The notes: generated by a model from the sequence alone, not told the origin. DNA of 64,000 nt from Micromonospora echinaurantiaca (GCF_900090235.1 NZ_LT607750.1:4145001-4209000); one strand, 5' to 3'; shown: positions 25,579 through 35,356, numbered from the stretch's first letter. Translations and numbers: made by a program.

Positions 25579-26763
25579 ATGAAGGCACTGACCTGGCAGG
25601 GCAAGCGGGACGTACGGGTGGAGGACGTGCCCGACCCGCGCATCGAGGAACCGACCGACGCGGTCATCCGGGTCACCTCCACCGCGATCTGCGGCTCCGA
25701 CCTGCACCTGTACGAGGTGCTCGGGCCCTACCTGAAGCCCGGCGACGTGCTCGGCCACGAGCCGATGGGCATCGTCGAGGAGGTCGGGCCCGGGGTGACC
25801 CGGCTCAAGCCCGGTGACCGGGTGGTGGTGCCGTTCAACATCGCCTGCGGCTCCTGCTGGATGTGCGACCGGCAGCTGTACGCGCAGTGCGAGACCACCC
25901 AGGTCACCGCGCAGGGCAAGGGCGCCGCGCTGTTCGGCTACACCTCGCTCTACGGGTCGGTGCCCGGCGGGCAGGCCGAGTACCTGCGGGTGCCACACGC
26001 CGGGTTCGGCCCGATCAAGGTGCCGGCGACCGGCCCCGACGAGCGCTGGCTGTACCTCTCCGACATCCTCCCCACCGCCTGGCAGGCGGTGAAGTACGCC
26101 GACACCCCGCCGGGCGGCACCCTGGCCGTCTTCGGGCTGGGCCCGGTGGGCCAGTTCTGCGCCCGGATCGGGCGGCACCTCGGCGCGGGCCGGGTGATCG
26201 GGCTGGACCTGGTGCCGGAACGGCTGGCGATGGCCCGCCGGCACGGCATCGAGGTGCTCGACGTCAGCGAGCTGGACGACGTGCCGAGCACGCTGATCGA
26301 CCTGGTCGACGGGCGCGGCCCGGACGCGGTGATCGACGCGGTCGGCATGGAGGCACACGGCGCGCCGCTGGGCAAGCTCGCCCAGACCGCCGCCGGGCTG
26401 CTGCCGGACGCGCTCGCCCGGACGATGACCGACAAGATCGGCGTGGACCGGCTGGTCGTGCTCAAGGCCGCGCTCAAGGCGGTCCGCCGCGGCGGCACCG
26501 TCTCCGTCTCAGGGGTGTACGGCGGCGAGGTCGACCCGCTGCCGCTGATGGAGATGTTCGACCGGGGCGTGCAGCTGCGGATGGGGCAGTGCCACGTGCG
26601 CCGCTGGGTCGACGAGATCATGCCGCTGCTCGCCGACGACGCCGATCCGCTGGGCGTGGCTGACCTGCGGACCCACCGGGTGCCGCTGGCGCGGGCGCCG
26701 CAGGCGTACGAGATGTTCCAGAAGAAGGAGGACGGCTGCGTCAAGGTCGTGCTCGAACCGTGA
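25579..26763 (+). CDS. zinc-dependent alcohol dehydrogenase (FdhA-like)
   Basis: A 394-residue medium-chain dehydrogenase. Catalytic zinc: AICGSDLHLYE (Cys) and GHEPMGIVEEVG (His-Glu); structural zinc cysteines in ACGSCWMCDRQLYAQC; NAD-binding VFGLGPVGQFCARIG. The long loop and the mid-protein PGGQAEYLRVPHA resemble glutathione-independent formaldehyde dehydrogenase relatives, though substrate cannot be told. ATG 25579 follows GAAGGGAA. Translationally coupled to the SDR gene by a GTGA overlap, so the two may act on the same compound. Confidence 0.87.
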   Translation: MKALTWQGKRDVRVEDVPDPRIEEPTDAVIRVTSTAICGSDLHLYEVLGPYLKPGDVLGHEPMGIVEEVGPGVTRLKPGDRVVVPFNIACGSCWMCDRQLYAQCETTQVTAQGKGAALFGYTSLYGSVPGGQAEYLRVPHAGFGPIKVPATGPDERWLYLSDILPTAWQAVKYADTPPGGTLAVFGLGPVGQFCARIGRHLGAGRVIGLDLVPERLAMARRHGIEVLDVSELDDVPSTLIDLVDGRGPDAVIDAVGMEAHGAPLGKLAQTAAGLLPDALARTMTDKIGVDRLVVLKAALKAVRRGGTVSVSGVYGGEVDPLPLMEMFDRGVQLRMGQCHVRRWVDEIMPLLADDADPLGVADLRTHRVPLARAPQAYEMFQKKEDGCVKVVLEP

Positions 26764-27704
26764 GCCGGGTCGTGGTGGTCACCGGCGCCACCAGCGGGAT
26801 CGGCCGGGCGGCGGCCCGGGCCTTCGCCGAGCGCGGGGACCGGCTGGTGCTCGCCGCCCGCTCGCCCGCCACCCTCGCCGAGGTACGCGCCGAGTGCGCC
26901 GCCGCCGGCGCCCAGGCGCTGGACGTACCGACCGACATCACGGCCGACGGCGCGGTCGACGCGCTCGCGGACGCGGCGGTGGACCGGTTCGGCCGCGTCG
27001 ACGTCTGGCTGCACACCGCGGCGGTGATGGCGTACGGCCGGTTCGAGGAGACCCCGGCGCGGGTCTTCGAGCAGGTGGTACGCACCGACCTGCTGGCCGC
27101 CGCGGCGGTGGCCCGGGTGGCGCTGCGCCGGTTCCAGGCCGCCGGTGGCGGGACGCTGATCCTCGTCGGCTCGGTACTGGGGCACATCACCGCCCCCTAC
27201 CTGAGCGGCTACGTGGCGAGCAAGTGGGGGTTGCAGGGGCTGGGCCGGGTGCTGCAGCAGGAGGCCCGGGACACCCCCGGCGTCGAGGTCTGCCTGGTCA
27301 GTCCGGGCAGTGTGGACACCCCCGTCTACCAGCGGGCCGCGAACCATTTGGGTCGGCTCGGCCGCCCACCCCTGCCGGTCACCACCCCGGAGCGGGTCGC
27401 CCGGGCCATCCTGGACTGCGCCGACCGGCCCCGCCGGGAGGTCTCCGTGGGCCGGGCCAACGTGGTGATGCGGGTCGGCTTCACCGCGCTGCCCGGCGTC
27501 TACGACGTCCTGGTCGGGCCACTGATGCGGCTGCTGGCGCTGACCGACCGGCGCACCCCGCCGCGCGACGGGGTGGTGTTCGCTGCCGACCCGTCCAGCG
27601 AGGTGGTCCGCGGCGGCTGGCTGCCCGACCTCGGGCAGCTGGCCCGCGCCGTCGGCGGCCTGCCCGGCGCGGTCGGATCGGCGCTGCGGCGGCGGCCGTG
27701 GTGA
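26760..27704 (+). CDS. short-chain dehydrogenase/reductase
   Basis: A 314-residue SDR. TGATSGIGRAAARAF is the classical cofactor motif, the active site is YVASK (Tyr/Lys) with the preceding Ser in VGSVLGH, and PGSVDTP follows. The C-terminal extension of about 80 residues (VLVGPLMRLLALTDRR) has a hydrophobic patch and may contact the membrane. Starts at GTG 26760 inside the stop of the alcohol dehydrogenase. Substrate unknown. Confidence 0.87.
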   Translation: MSRVVVVTGATSGIGRAAARAFAERGDRLVLAARSPATLAEVRAECAAAGAQALDVPTDITADGAVDALADAAVDRFGRVDVWLHTAAVMAYGRFEETPARVFEQVVRTDLLAAAAVARVALRRFQAAGGGTLILVGSVLGHITAPYLSGYVASKWGLQGLGRVLQQEARDTPGVEVCLVSPGSVDTPVYQRAANHLGRLGRPPLPVTTPERVARAILDCADRPRREVSVGRANVVMRVGFTALPGVYDVLVGPLMRLLALTDRRTPPRDGVVFAADPSSEVVRGGWLPDLGQLARAVGGLPGAVGSALRRRPW

Positions 27705-27752
27705 GCACGGGATCACCCGCTTCGATCTCTTCCCCTATGGTGGCCGGAGGAC

Positions 27753-28808
27753 ATGATCCGCGCCGGACGGGAGAGACGATTGGCCATCAGAGTGAACCGC
27801 AGGACCGCACTGGGCATCGGCACGGTGGCCACCGCCGGCACCGTGCTGGGTAGCGCGGTGCCCGCCGCCGCTGACCCGGGATCGTCGGCCGTCGCCGGCC
27901 GCTCCGCCCGGGTCAACGCCCGACCGGAACTGGTCGCGCCGCTGATCCAGGCGGCCTACCTGCGGGAGACGACGACGGCCGGCGGGAACTGGCAGGCCTA
28001 CCTCAGCCTGGCCACCGCCGACGGGCCGCTGGAGGTCGTGGCCGACTCGCCCGACCAGGTGCTCGAGGCGTACAGCGTGAACAAGATCGCGGTCGCGGTG
28101 GCGGTGCTCGACAAGGTCGACCGAGGGCTGCTCACGCTGGACCAGCGGGTCGACGTGACCGCCGCGATCGTGGTGCCGGGCGGGGACGGCATCTTCAGCC
28201 TGGACAACGCCTACCCCAGCTCGGTCACCCTCGGCCACGCGCTGGCCGCCCTGCTGACCGTCTCGGACGACACAGCGGTACGCCTCTGCGGCCTGGTCTG
28301 CCCGGCCGCCGAGCTGAACAGCATCCTGGTGGCCAAGGGCTTCCCGAAGACGCAGGTGCAGCCGGTGGCCAACCCGAACCGGTTCTTCCTCGGCACCAGC
28401 ACGCCCCGGGAGACGCACGACCTGCTGCGGGCGCTGGTCGCCGGCACCCTGCTCACGCCGGCCTCCACCGCGTTCCTGCTCAAGCTGCTGCGCTCCCCCA
28501 TCGCGTTCAACGAGGGGATCCGGCGCACCACGTCGTCGGCCGAGCGGGCCCGGATCGCCACCAAGGCCGGCTGGTTCGCCGACGCCCGGCACGAGGCCGG
28601 CGTGATCTTCGACGCCGCCGGGGCACCGCTGGTGACGTACGTGCTCTTCGCCGACGGGCAGGCCGACCCGGACAACTACGGCGCCACCCACCCCGCCGTG
28701 ACGGCCCGGGCCCGGCTGGGCCGGCGGATGCTGGACGTCACCGCCAACCTCACCGGCGCCGGGGTGACCCACCGGCTGGCCGCCCAGCGGCCGAGCAACG
28801 GCGGCTGA
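27753..28808 (+). CDS. class A beta-lactamase-like serine hydrolase, exported by Tat
   Basis: A 351-residue protein. The N-terminus RVNRRTALGIGTVATAG has a twin-arginine signal with cleavage near PAAA-DP (residue 40). Active-site marks of the class A/transpeptidase fold: SxxK as Ser108-Val-Asn-Lys111, SDN replaced by Ser171-Asp-Asp, and KTG replaced by Lys271-Ala-Gly. The changed second and third motifs argue for a peptidase or esterase role more than a true beta-lactamase. A -10-like TATGGT and GGAGGA precede the ATG. A hairpin follows the gene. Confidence 0.78.
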   Translation: MIRAGRERRLAIRVNRRTALGIGTVATAGTVLGSAVPAAADPGSSAVAGRSARVNARPELVAPLIQAAYLRETTTAGGNWQAYLSLATADGPLEVVADSPDQVLEAYSVNKIAVAVAVLDKVDRGLLTLDQRVDVTAAIVVPGGDGIFSLDNAYPSSVTLGHALAALLTVSDDTAVRLCGLVCPAAELNSILVAKGFPKTQVQPVANPNRFFLGTSTPRETHDLLRALVAGTLLTPASTAFLLKLLRSPIAFNEGIRRTTSSAERARIATKAGWFADARHEAGVIFDAAGAPLVTYVLFADGQADPDNYGATHPAVTARARLGRRMLDVTANLTGAGVTHRLAAQRPSNGG

Positions 28809-28828
28809 GCCGCCCGCGTGCCGCCGTG

Positions 28829-28865
28829 ACCGCCGTGGCCGCCCGATTCGCCCGGCCACGGCGGT
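28829..28865 (+). terminator. hairpin after serine hydrolase gene
   Basis: Perfect 12-bp stem ACCGCCGTGGCC / GGCCACGGCGGT with a 13-base loop, 20 bp after the stop. No T-run; terminator is likely but unproven. Confidence 0.55.
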
Positions 28866-28912
28866 GCCACGGTGGCTACCGTGTAGGGCGGGAGACGGCG
28901 GAGGGGACGGCG

Positions 28913-30058
28913 ATGCGGCGACCAGTGGGGCGATCGGAACTCGACCAGGCGTGGGGGCGCCGACTGCGCGGCGGCGTCGGGCTGGCCGCGCTCGCCGGGC
29001 TGGCCTGGGTCGCCCGGGACGTGCCGGCGGCGCTCGGTGGCCGGCTCACCGGCGCCCGGGCCGAGCGGGCCGCCCGCTCACCGCAGTTCCGCGACGGCAC
29101 CTTCCACAACCGGGCGAGCACCCGGACGATGGTCGCCGACCCCGGCCGCAACCTGCTCTGGGAACTGGTCTTCGGCAAGCAGCAGCGCCGGCCCCGCTCG
29201 GCGGTGCCGCTGCTGCGCCCGGCCGAGCCGCCGGCCACCGACACCGACCGGCAGCTGAACGTCGTCTGGTACGGCCACGCCTCCGCGCTGATCGAGATCG
29301 AGGGCCGGCGGGTGCTGCTCGACCCGGTGTGGAGCGAACGCTGCTCACCGTCGGCCATGGTCGGCCCGCGCCGGCTGCACGAGCCCCCGGTACGCCTCGA
29401 CGAACTGCCGCCGGTCGACGCGATCCTGATCTCGCACGACCACTACGACCACCTCGACATGGCCACCGTGCGAGCGTTGCTGGCGAGCCAGTCCGCGCCG
29501 TTCCTGGTGCCGCTCGGGGTCGGCGCGCACCTGGACCGCTGGGGCGTACCGGCGGACCGGATCGTCGAGCTGGACTGGTCGGAGTGCCACCGGGTGGGCG
29601 GGTTGGAGATCACCGCCACCGCCGCCCAGCACTTCTCCGGGCGGGGGCTGCGCCGCGACGGCACGTTGTGGAGCTCGTGGGTGATCGCCGGGGCGCGGCG
29701 CAAGGTCTTCTACACCGGTGACTCCGGCTACTTCGACGGGTACGCCGAGATCGGCGCGGAGCACGGCCCGTTCGACGTGACCCTGATGCAGATCGGCGCG
29801 TACGACCGGGCCTGGCCGAGCATCCACATGTTCCCCGAGGAGGCGGTCAGCGCCCACCTGGACCTGCGCGGCGGGCTGCTGATCCCGGTGCACTGGGCCA
29901 CCTTCAACCTCGCCCTGCACGACTGGTCCGAGCCGGTGGACCGGCTCTGGGCCGAGGCCAAGGCGCGCGACGTGCGGCTGGCCGTGCCGCGGCCGGGCGA
30001 GCGGGTGGTGGTGGACGACCCGCCCGCGGTCGACGGCTGGTGGCAGTCGGTCGCCTGA
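28913..30058 (+). CDS. metallo-beta-lactamase-fold hydrolase (NAPE-PLD/UlaG-like)
   Basis: A 381-residue protein. ATG 28913 is chosen because GGAGGGGAC precedes it; an upstream in-frame ATG lacks support. A hydrophobic segment near residues 20-38 may anchor it. The metal site is SHDHYDHLD (HxHxDH), with further ligands in AAQHFSGRG, YTGDSGYFDG and VHWATFN. The sequence around WYGHASALIEIEGRRVLLDPVW is typical of the NAPE-PLD/UlaG branch, which includes phospholipase D-like and lactonase enzymes. Substrate not determined. Confidence 0.82.
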   Translation: MRRPVGRSELDQAWGRRLRGGVGLAALAGLAWVARDVPAALGGRLTGARAERAARSPQFRDGTFHNRASTRTMVADPGRNLLWELVFGKQQRRPRSAVPLLRPAEPPATDTDRQLNVVWYGHASALIEIEGRRVLLDPVWSERCSPSAMVGPRRLHEPPVRLDELPPVDAILISHDHYDHLDMATVRALLASQSAPFLVPLGVGAHLDRWGVPADRIVELDWSECHRVGGLEITATAAQHFSGRGLRRDGTLWSSWVIAGARRKVFYTGDSGYFDGYAEIGAEHGPFDVTLMQIGAYDRAWPSIHMFPEEAVSAHLDLRGGLLIPVHWATFNLALHDWSEPVDRLWAEAKARDVRLAVPRPGERVVVDDPPAVDGWWQSVA

Positions 30059-30072
30059 GCGGTCCACTGGTC

Positions 30073-30102
30073 CGGGGCGCCGCCGGCGCGCCCGACGCCC
30101 CG
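30073..30102. terminator. weak hairpin between convergent genes
   Basis: CGGGGCG (30073-30079) pairs with CGCCCCG (30096-30102) between the ends of the hydrolase and dGTPase genes. Given the local base composition it may be chance, but a shared terminator is expected here. Confidence 0.3.
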
Positions 30103-30121
30103 CCGGACGCCCGGCCGGCGG

Positions 30122-31633
30122 TCAGAGCACGAAGGCGTCGGTCCAGAGGGCGCCGGAGCGGCCGGAGAGCGCGTCCAGCATGGCGACCGCCTGGTTGTCG
30201 GTGAGCTGCGCGACGAAGTCGACGATGGCCCGCCCCCGGGCCTTGCCGATCCGGTCCGGGGTACGCGGATGCAGCTCCGCCTCGGCCAGCTCGACCAGGT
30301 CGTGCAGCCGGCGCGGCAGCCGGGACTCCTCCTCGGGGTCGAGCAGCCAGTCCAGCAGCGCCTCCACCAGCGTGCCCAGCAGCCGGGCCTGGCCGCGCTG
30401 GTGCAGGGCCAGATCGGGCCGGGCCAGCACGAACCGGTGGTGGACGAACTTGAGCACCTGCACCTCGTGCCACTGCGCCGGGGCCAGCAGCACGTGCCCG
30501 GAGCGCACCGACGGGTGCTCCACCACGGTGATCGCGTCGACGAACCGGGTGGTCCACCGGGCGGAGAAGCGGGCCACGTACTGCTCCGCCTCGATCGAGC
30601 CGTCGAACGGCACCGCGAGCAGCCCCTCCACCAGTTCCTCGCGGACGTGCTCGACGGCGGCGGCGAACGCCTCGTCGTCGGCGACCCAGGCGTCCTTGCG
30701 GTGCAGCTGCCGGCGCAGCCGCTCGATCGCCGCGCCGGGCCGGCGGGCCGCGCTGCCCAGGGCGGCGTCGGTGATGGCCCGGAAGTGCCCGCTCTCGCGC
30801 TGCCACGCCATCAGCTCGGCGGCCACCGCCCCCTGCTGGAGCACACCGACCCGGTAGAAGTCCTCCACGTCGTGGATGGCGTACGCGATGTCGTCGGCGG
30901 TGTCCATCACGGACGCCTCGACGGTCTGCTGCCAGTCCGCGATCCGGCCGACGAACGGCTCCCGGGCCTGGCGCAGGTCGTCCACCTCGGTCCGGTACGC
31001 GCCGAACTTCGCCGAGCCGCTGGCCGGGTCGTCCGGCGGCGGGGTGGCACCGCGCGGCGGCGGCTCCATCAGCCGGGGGTGCGGATCGGGGTGGTCCAGC
31101 CGGGTCCACGGATATTTCAGCAGCGCCGCCCGGACGGCCGCGGTCAGGTCCAGGCCGGTGGTCGCCGCGCCCCGGATCTCGGTGCTGGTGACGATCCGGT
31201 ACGACTGCGCGTTGCCCTCGAAGCCGTCGGCGAGCCCCAACCGGTGCCGGGCCAGCCGGTCCAGCACCCGCTCCCCCAGGTGCCCGAACGGCGGGTGGCC
31301 AAGGTCGTGCGCCAGTGCAGCCGCCTCCACCACGTCGGGATCGCAGCCACCGAGCTTCGCCAGCAGGTCGCGGTACTCGCCGTCGGCGGTGAGCCGTTCG
31401 GCGATCGCCCGCGCCACCTGGGCGACCTTGAGGCTGTGGGTGAGCCGGTTGTGCACCAGCAGGCCGGAGCCGACCGGGCTGATCACCTGGGTGACCCCGC
31501 CGAGGCGGGCGAAGAACGGCGAGCCGACGATCCGGTCGCGGTCCGACCGGAACGGACTCGTCGCCAGATCGCCGAGGGCCCGGGCGCTGCCGCCGAAGAG
31601 CCGCCGGGCGCGCGGCTCCGCAGGTTGCTCCAT
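30122..31633 (-). CDS. dgt: deoxyguanosinetriphosphate triphosphohydrolase-like protein
   Basis: A 503-residue HD-domain protein. [34 protein letters not shown] and the later [17 protein letters not shown] supply the H...HD...D metal site of dGTPases, which cut dNTPs to nucleoside and tripolyphosphate and keep the dNTP pool in balance. The length is within the range of the long bacterial group. Start ATG 31633; the frame continues upstream but with unlikely sequence. Divergent from tex. Confidence 0.88.
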   Translation of the reverse strand: MEQPAEPRARRLFGGSARALGDLATSPFRSDRDRIVGSPFFARLGGVTQVISPVGSGLLVHNRLTHSLKVAQVARAIAERLTADGEYRDLLAKLGGCDPDVVEAAALAHDLGHPPFGHLGERVLDRLARHRLGLADGFEGNAQSYRIVTSTEIRGAATTGLDLTAAVRAALLKYPWTRLDHPDPHPRLMEPPPRGATPPPDDPASGSAKFGAYRTEVDDLRQAREPFVGRIADWQQTVEASVMDTADDIAYAIHDVEDFYRVGVLQQGAVAAELMAWQRESGHFRAITDAALGSAARRPGAAIERLRRQLHRKDAWVADDEAFAAAVEHVREELVEGLLAVPFDGSIEAEQYVARFSARWTTRFVDAITVVEHPSVRSGHVLLAPAQWHEVQVLKFVHHRFVLARPDLALHQRGQARLLGTLVEALLDWLLDPEEESRLPRRLHDLVELAEAELHPRTPDRIGKARGRAIVDFVAQLTDNQAVAMLDALSGRSGALWTDAFVL

Positions 31634-31765
31634 GATCGCCACGCTAGCGCAGGGTGGCCGGCGCCGACGACGGCTCGCCGCCGTACCGGCCGGGCGCGAC
31701 GACGGCCGTCGGGGCCGGCCGGCAGAATGCAGGGCGGACCCCAGACCCGAAGGCGGATCGAGATC

Positions 31766-34201
31766 GTGACCCTCTCTGTTCATCAGCGGATCGCCGAGGA
31801 GCTCGGCGTCGCCGAGCGTCAGGTGCGGGCAGCCGTCGAGCTGCTCGACGGCGGCGCCACCGTGCCGTTCATCGCCCGGTACCGCAAGGAGGCCACCGGC
31901 CTGCTCGACGACACCCAGCTGCGCACCCTGGAGGAGCGGCTGCGCTACCTGCGCGAGCTGGACGAGCGACGGGCCGCCGTGCTGGAGTCGATCCGCGGCC
32001 AGGGCAAGCTGGACGAGGCGCTGGAAGCGCAGATCATGGCCGCCGACTCCAAGTCCCGGCTGGAGGACATCTACCTGCCCTACAAGCCGAAGCGGCGGAC
32101 CCGGGCGCAGATCGCCCGCGAGGCGGGGCTGGAGCCGCTGGCCGACACGCTGCTGGCCGACCCGTCCCGGGAGCCCCGGGAGGTGGCCGCCGGCTTCGTC
32201 GACGCCGACAAGGGGGTGGCTGACGCGGCCGCCGCGCTAGACGGCGCCCGGGCCATCCTGATCGAGCGGTTCGCCGAGGACGCGGATCTGATCGGGTCGC
32301 TGCGCGAGCAGATGTGGTCGCGGGGCCGGCTGGTCTCCCGGGTACGCGACGGGCAGGAGCAGCCCGGCGCGAAGTTCGCCGACTACTTCGACTTCGCCGA
32401 GCCGTACCCGAAGCTGCCGTCGCACCGGATCCTGGCGATGTTCCGGGGCGAGAAGGAGGGCGTGCTCGACCTGACGATGGACCCGGAGCCGGGGGGTGAC
32501 CCGGACGCGCTGGTTACCGGCCCGACCCGGTACGAGGCGGCCATCGCCGGCCGGTTCGGGATCACCGACCAGGGGCGCCCGGCCGACCGGTGGCTGGCCG
32601 ACACGGTGCGCTGGGCCTGGCGTACCCGGATCCTCATCCACCTCGGCGCGGACCTGCGGATGCGCCTGTGGCAGGCGGCCGAGGAGGAGGCGGTCCGGGT
32701 CTTCGCCACCAACCTGCGCGACCTGCTGCTGGCCGCCCCGGCCGGCACCCGGGCGACCATGGGCCTCGACCCGGGGCTGCGCACCGGGGTGAAGGTCGCC
32801 GTGGTGGATGCCACCGGCAAGGTGGTCGCCACCGACACGATCTACCCGCACGAGCCGCGCCGGCAGTGGGACGCCTCGATCGAGACGCTGGCCCGGCTCG
32901 CCGCGGCGCACCGGGTGGAGCTGGTCGCGATCGGCAACGGCACCGCCTCGCGCGAGACCGACAAGCTGGCCGGTGAGCTGATCAAGCGGCACCCGCAGCT
33001 CAACCTCACCAAGGTGGTGGTCTCCGAGGCCGGCGCGTCGGTCTACTCGGCGTCCGCGTACGCCGCGCAGGAGCTGCCCGGGCTGGACGTCTCGCTGCGC
33101 GGGGCGGTCTCCATCGCCCGACGCCTGCAGGACCCGCTCGCCGAGCTGGTCAAGATCGACCCGCGGTCGATCGGGGTCGGCCAGTACCAGCACGACCTGT
33201 CGGAGGTAAAGCTCTCCCGGTCGCTGGACGCGGTGGTGGAGGACTGCGTGAACGCGGTCGGGGTGGACGTGAACACCGCCTCCGCGCCGCTGCTGACCCG
33301 GGTCTCCGGCATCGGCGCCGGGCTGGCGGAGAACATCGTGCTGCACCGGGACGCCAACGGCCCGTTCCGTTCCCGGGCCGAGCTGAAGAAGGTGCCGCGG
33401 CTCGGCCCGAAGGCGTTCGAGCAGTGCGCCGGCTTCCTGCGCATTCCCGACGGCGACGACCCGCTGGACTCCTCCAGCGTGCACCCGGAGGCGTACCCGG
33501 TGGTACGCCGGATCCTGGCGCACACCGGGCAGGACCTGCGGTCGCTGATCGGGAAGAGCGCCATCCTGCGCGGGCTGCGGGCCACCGATTTCGTCGACGA
33601 GACGTTCGGCCTGCCGACGGTCACCGACATTCTCGCCGAGCTGGAGAAGCCGGGCCGCGACCCGCGGCCGGAGTTCCGCACCGCCACCTTCGTCGAGGGG
33701 GTGGAGAAGATCAGCGACCTGGCGCCCGGCATGGTGCTGGAGGGCGTGGTCACCAACGTGGCCGCGTTCGGCGCGTTCGTGGACGTCGGGGTGCACCAGG
33801 ACGGCCTGGTGCACGTCTCGGCGATGTCCCGGACGTTCGTCAAGGACCCCCGCGAGGTGGTCAAGTCCGGTGACGTGGTCCGGGTCAAGGTGCTCGACGT
33901 CGACGTGCCGCGCAAGCGGATCTCGCTGACCCTGCGACTGGAGGACGACGCGGAGCCCGGCGGCCGCCGGGAGCGCGGCGGCGGTCGCGGGGAGTCGGGC
34001 GGCCCGCGCGCCGACCGCGCCGACCGCGGTGCCCAGGGCGGGCGCGGCGGCCAGGGCGGGCGCGGCGGCCAGGGCGGTCGCGGCGGCGGCCAGGGCGGTC
34101 GCGGTGGGTCGCAGCGGCAGGGCCGGGGTGGTACGGCCCCGGCGCCGGCGCCGGCCAACGGCGCGATGGCCGACGCGCTGCGCCGGGCCGGCCTGGCTTG
34201 A
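31766..34201 (+). CDS. tex: Tex-family RNA-binding protein with RGG-like tail
   Basis: An 811-residue protein. Order: N-terminal helical domain with [16 protein letters not shown], the YqgF-like RNase H-fold region ([16 protein letters not shown]), helix-hairpin-helix part ([35 protein letters not shown]), and an S1 RNA-binding domain ([27 protein letters not shown]). After residue 730 comes a low-complexity tail built on QGGRGG units (34030-34110), coded by an 18-bp repeat. Tex proteins act in transcription and RNA turnover. GTG 31766 with AAGGCGG upstream is preferred; ATG 31727 is possible. Confidence 0.9.
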   Translation: MTLSVHQRIAEELGVAERQVRAAVELLDGGATVPFIARYRKEATGLLDDTQLRTLEERLRYLRELDERRAAVLESIRGQGKLDEALEAQIMAADSKSRLEDIYLPYKPKRRTRAQIAREAGLEPLADTLLADPSREPREVAAGFVDADKGVADAAAALDGARAILIERFAEDADLIGSLREQMWSRGRLVSRVRDGQEQPGAKFADYFDFAEPYPKLPSHRILAMFRGEKEGVLDLTMDPEPGGDPDALVTGPTRYEAAIAGRFGITDQGRPADRWLADTVRWAWRTRILIHLGADLRMRLWQAAEEEAVRVFATNLRDLLLAAPAGTRATMGLDPGLRTGVKVAVVDATGKVVATDTIYPHEPRRQWDASIETLARLAAAHRVELVAIGNGTASRETDKLAGELIKRHPQLNLTKVVVSEAGASVYSASAYAAQELPGLDVSLRGAVSIARRLQDPLAELVKIDPRSIGVGQYQHDLSEVKLSRSLDAVVEDCVNAVGVDVNTASAPLLTRVSGIGAGLAENIVLHRDANGPFRSRAELKKVPRLGPKAFEQCAGFLRIPDGDDPLDSSSVHPEAYPVVRRILAHTGQDLRSLIGKSAILRGLRATDFVDETFGLPTVTDILAELEKPGRDPRPEFRTATFVEGVEKISDLAPGMVLEGVVTNVAAFGAFVDVGVHQDGLVHVSAMSRTFVKDPREVVKSGDVVRVKVLDVDVPRKRISLTLRLEDDAEPGGRRERGGGRGESGGPRADRADRGAQGGRGGQGGRGGQGGRGGGQGGRGGSQRQGRGGTAPAPAPANGAMADALRRAGLA
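34030..34110 (+). repeat. 18-bp coding repeat (RGG-type tail of Tex)
   Basis: Imperfect copies of GGCCAGGGCGGGCGCGGC run through the 3' end of tex and encode QGGRGG units, with one insertion of an extra GGC. The number of copies is likely to vary between strains by slippage. Confidence 0.75.
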
Positions 34202-34204
34202 CCA

Positions 34205-34272
34205 GCCGGGCTGCCTGACGGGCTGGGCTGCGTGACGGGCCGGGGTGCGTGACGGGCCGGGCTGTTTGACGG
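34205..34272. repeat. 17-bp tandem repeat, four copies
   Basis: Units begin at 34205, 34222, 34239 and 34256, with the consensus GCCGGGCTGCGTGACGG and one or two changes each. It starts 4 bases after the tex stop and is not part of a gene. Confidence 0.8.
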
Positions 34273-34302
34273 GCCGGTCCACCTGCGCATCGGGAGGCGA
34301 TG

Positions 34303-34329
34303 TGTGCCGGGCCAGCCTGGCCCGGCACA
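34303..34329 (+). terminator. hairpin downstream of tex
   Basis: Perfect 12-bp stem TGTGCCGGGCCA / TGGCCCGGCACA with a 3-base loop, about 100 bp after the tex stop. It is the most likely end of the tex transcript. Confidence 0.55.
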
Positions 34330-34740
34330 GCGCGGTGGTGCCAGGGTCGCCCGGCCCGACTGCACCCCGGAGCGACAGCGTGACTGCCCGGTGGTCGACC
34401 GTGCCGCAGGCTCGGCGCAGGCGGTCTTCCCGCCGAGCGGACGCTGTGGAGCTGATGTCGTAGACGGATCGCGGTGGTGACACCACGAACGGTCCACTCC
34501 GCCCCGACGGGACCCGCGCGGACCAGGACCGTCGCGCCCTGTCGACCTGCCCGCACAGCCGGGGCACACCAATCCGCCACCCGTCGAGCGACAGGACGGT
34601 GCGTGTGGCGACCGCTCGCCACGACCGGCGGTCTCACTGAGCCGCCCTCCAGCACAACAGCGGCCCGGGCGGCGGGTACCCCGGGGGGCCAGCCGGGCGG
34701 CGTTGAGGTGGGTGGGCGGGGGCGGTCGGGCGGGTGGGCG

Positions 34741-34746
34741 TACCGT
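34741..34746 (+). promoter_or_regulatory. -10-like hexamer, leaderless start
   Basis: TACCGT is 6 bases before the GTG at 34753 and fixes that codon as the likely start of the 144-aa protein. Confidence 0.45.
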
Positions 34747-34752
34747 CGCGTC

Positions 34753-35187
34753 GTGGGTGAGGTGGACGGCCTGGACTGGCGGGAGCGGCAGCGCCGCGCG
34801 GTGCGGGCGCACGCGGCGGCCGACGAGCGGCGCCGGGCGGCGGAGCGGGCCGAGGCCGCCGAGTTGGTGGCCGAATTCGTGGCCGAGGCGACCCGGCGTG
34901 GGCTGGCCACCACCCGGCTGGTCGCCCGCGACTACGCCGGGCGCGGCCGCTACCGCACCCGGCTCACCGGCTGGTACGTCGACCGGGCCCGGACCCGGGC
35001 GGTGGACGTCGACGGGCGGTTCCACCTGCTGACCGTGCCCGGCGGTCTGCGGGCGCGGCTGTTCGGCGCCGAGCCGCAGCCCAGCCCGCCGCCGCTGATC
35101 GTCGGGGAGGGCGGCCGGGACGGCGAGTCCGTCCCGCTCCGCACGCTGCTCGCCCGCCGGCTCGATGCCGGCGACGGCTGGCCGTGA
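34753..35187 (+). CDS. protein of unknown function, 144 aa
   Basis: Starts at GTG 34753 (GEVDGLDWRERQRRAVRAHA). The first 60 residues are Arg/Ala/Glu-rich and probably one long helix or coiled coil; the rest (YAGRGRYRTRLTGWYVDR, FHLLTVPGGLRARLFG) looks like a small beta-rich domain. No membrane segment. I know no function; it has the look of a conserved actinobacterial cytosolic protein. Its stop codon lies in a short segment that is repeated about 130 bp downstream. Confidence 0.65.
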   Translation: MGEVDGLDWRERQRRAVRAHAAADERRRAAERAEAAELVAEFVAEATRRGLATTRLVARDYAGRGRYRTRLTGWYVDRARTRAVDVDGRFHLLTVPGGLRARLFGAEPQPSPPPLIVGEGGRDGESVPLRTLLARRLDAGDGWP

Positions 35188-35356
35188 CCTGACTCAGCGG
35201 CCGCCCGCGCGGGCCGCCCGGCCTCCGCCGCCGGCTCGAGGCAGCTCGCCGCGTTGCGCGGCGCCGTGGCGGGCACGGTGTTGCAGGGCGCCGAACCGCC
35301 CGCGACGCCTGCCGTGACCGGACTTAGCGCCCGCGTCGCGCGGGCCGCCCGGCCTC
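35171..35356. repeat. imperfect direct duplication at a convergent gene junction
   Basis: Bases 35183-35225 and 35313-35356 (starting CGTGACC, ending GGGCCGCCCGGCCTC) are near copies, with weaker similarity extending a few bases left of each. The left copy holds the stop of the 144-aa gene; the right copy holds the stop and last codons of the DUF389 gene. About 85 bp separate them. The simplest reading is an old tandem duplication of the junction. Confidence 0.7.

Larger units (their letters stand above)
34202..34752. other. 551-bp region without a recognisable gene
   Basis: It contains the 17-bp repeats, then a hairpin, then about 420 bases whose frames show no credible start, codon pattern or domain on either strand. 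Long minus-strand frames cross it but are shadows of tex and the next gene. It might be gene remnant or regulatory DNA; I see no terminator or promoter in its middle except those listed. Confidence 0.5.

Noticed and set aside
33043..35025. Long minus-strand frames across the tex end and the gene-free stretch
   Set aside because: They mirror the RGG repeats and the 144-aa gene; no domain, start signal or codon bias supports them.
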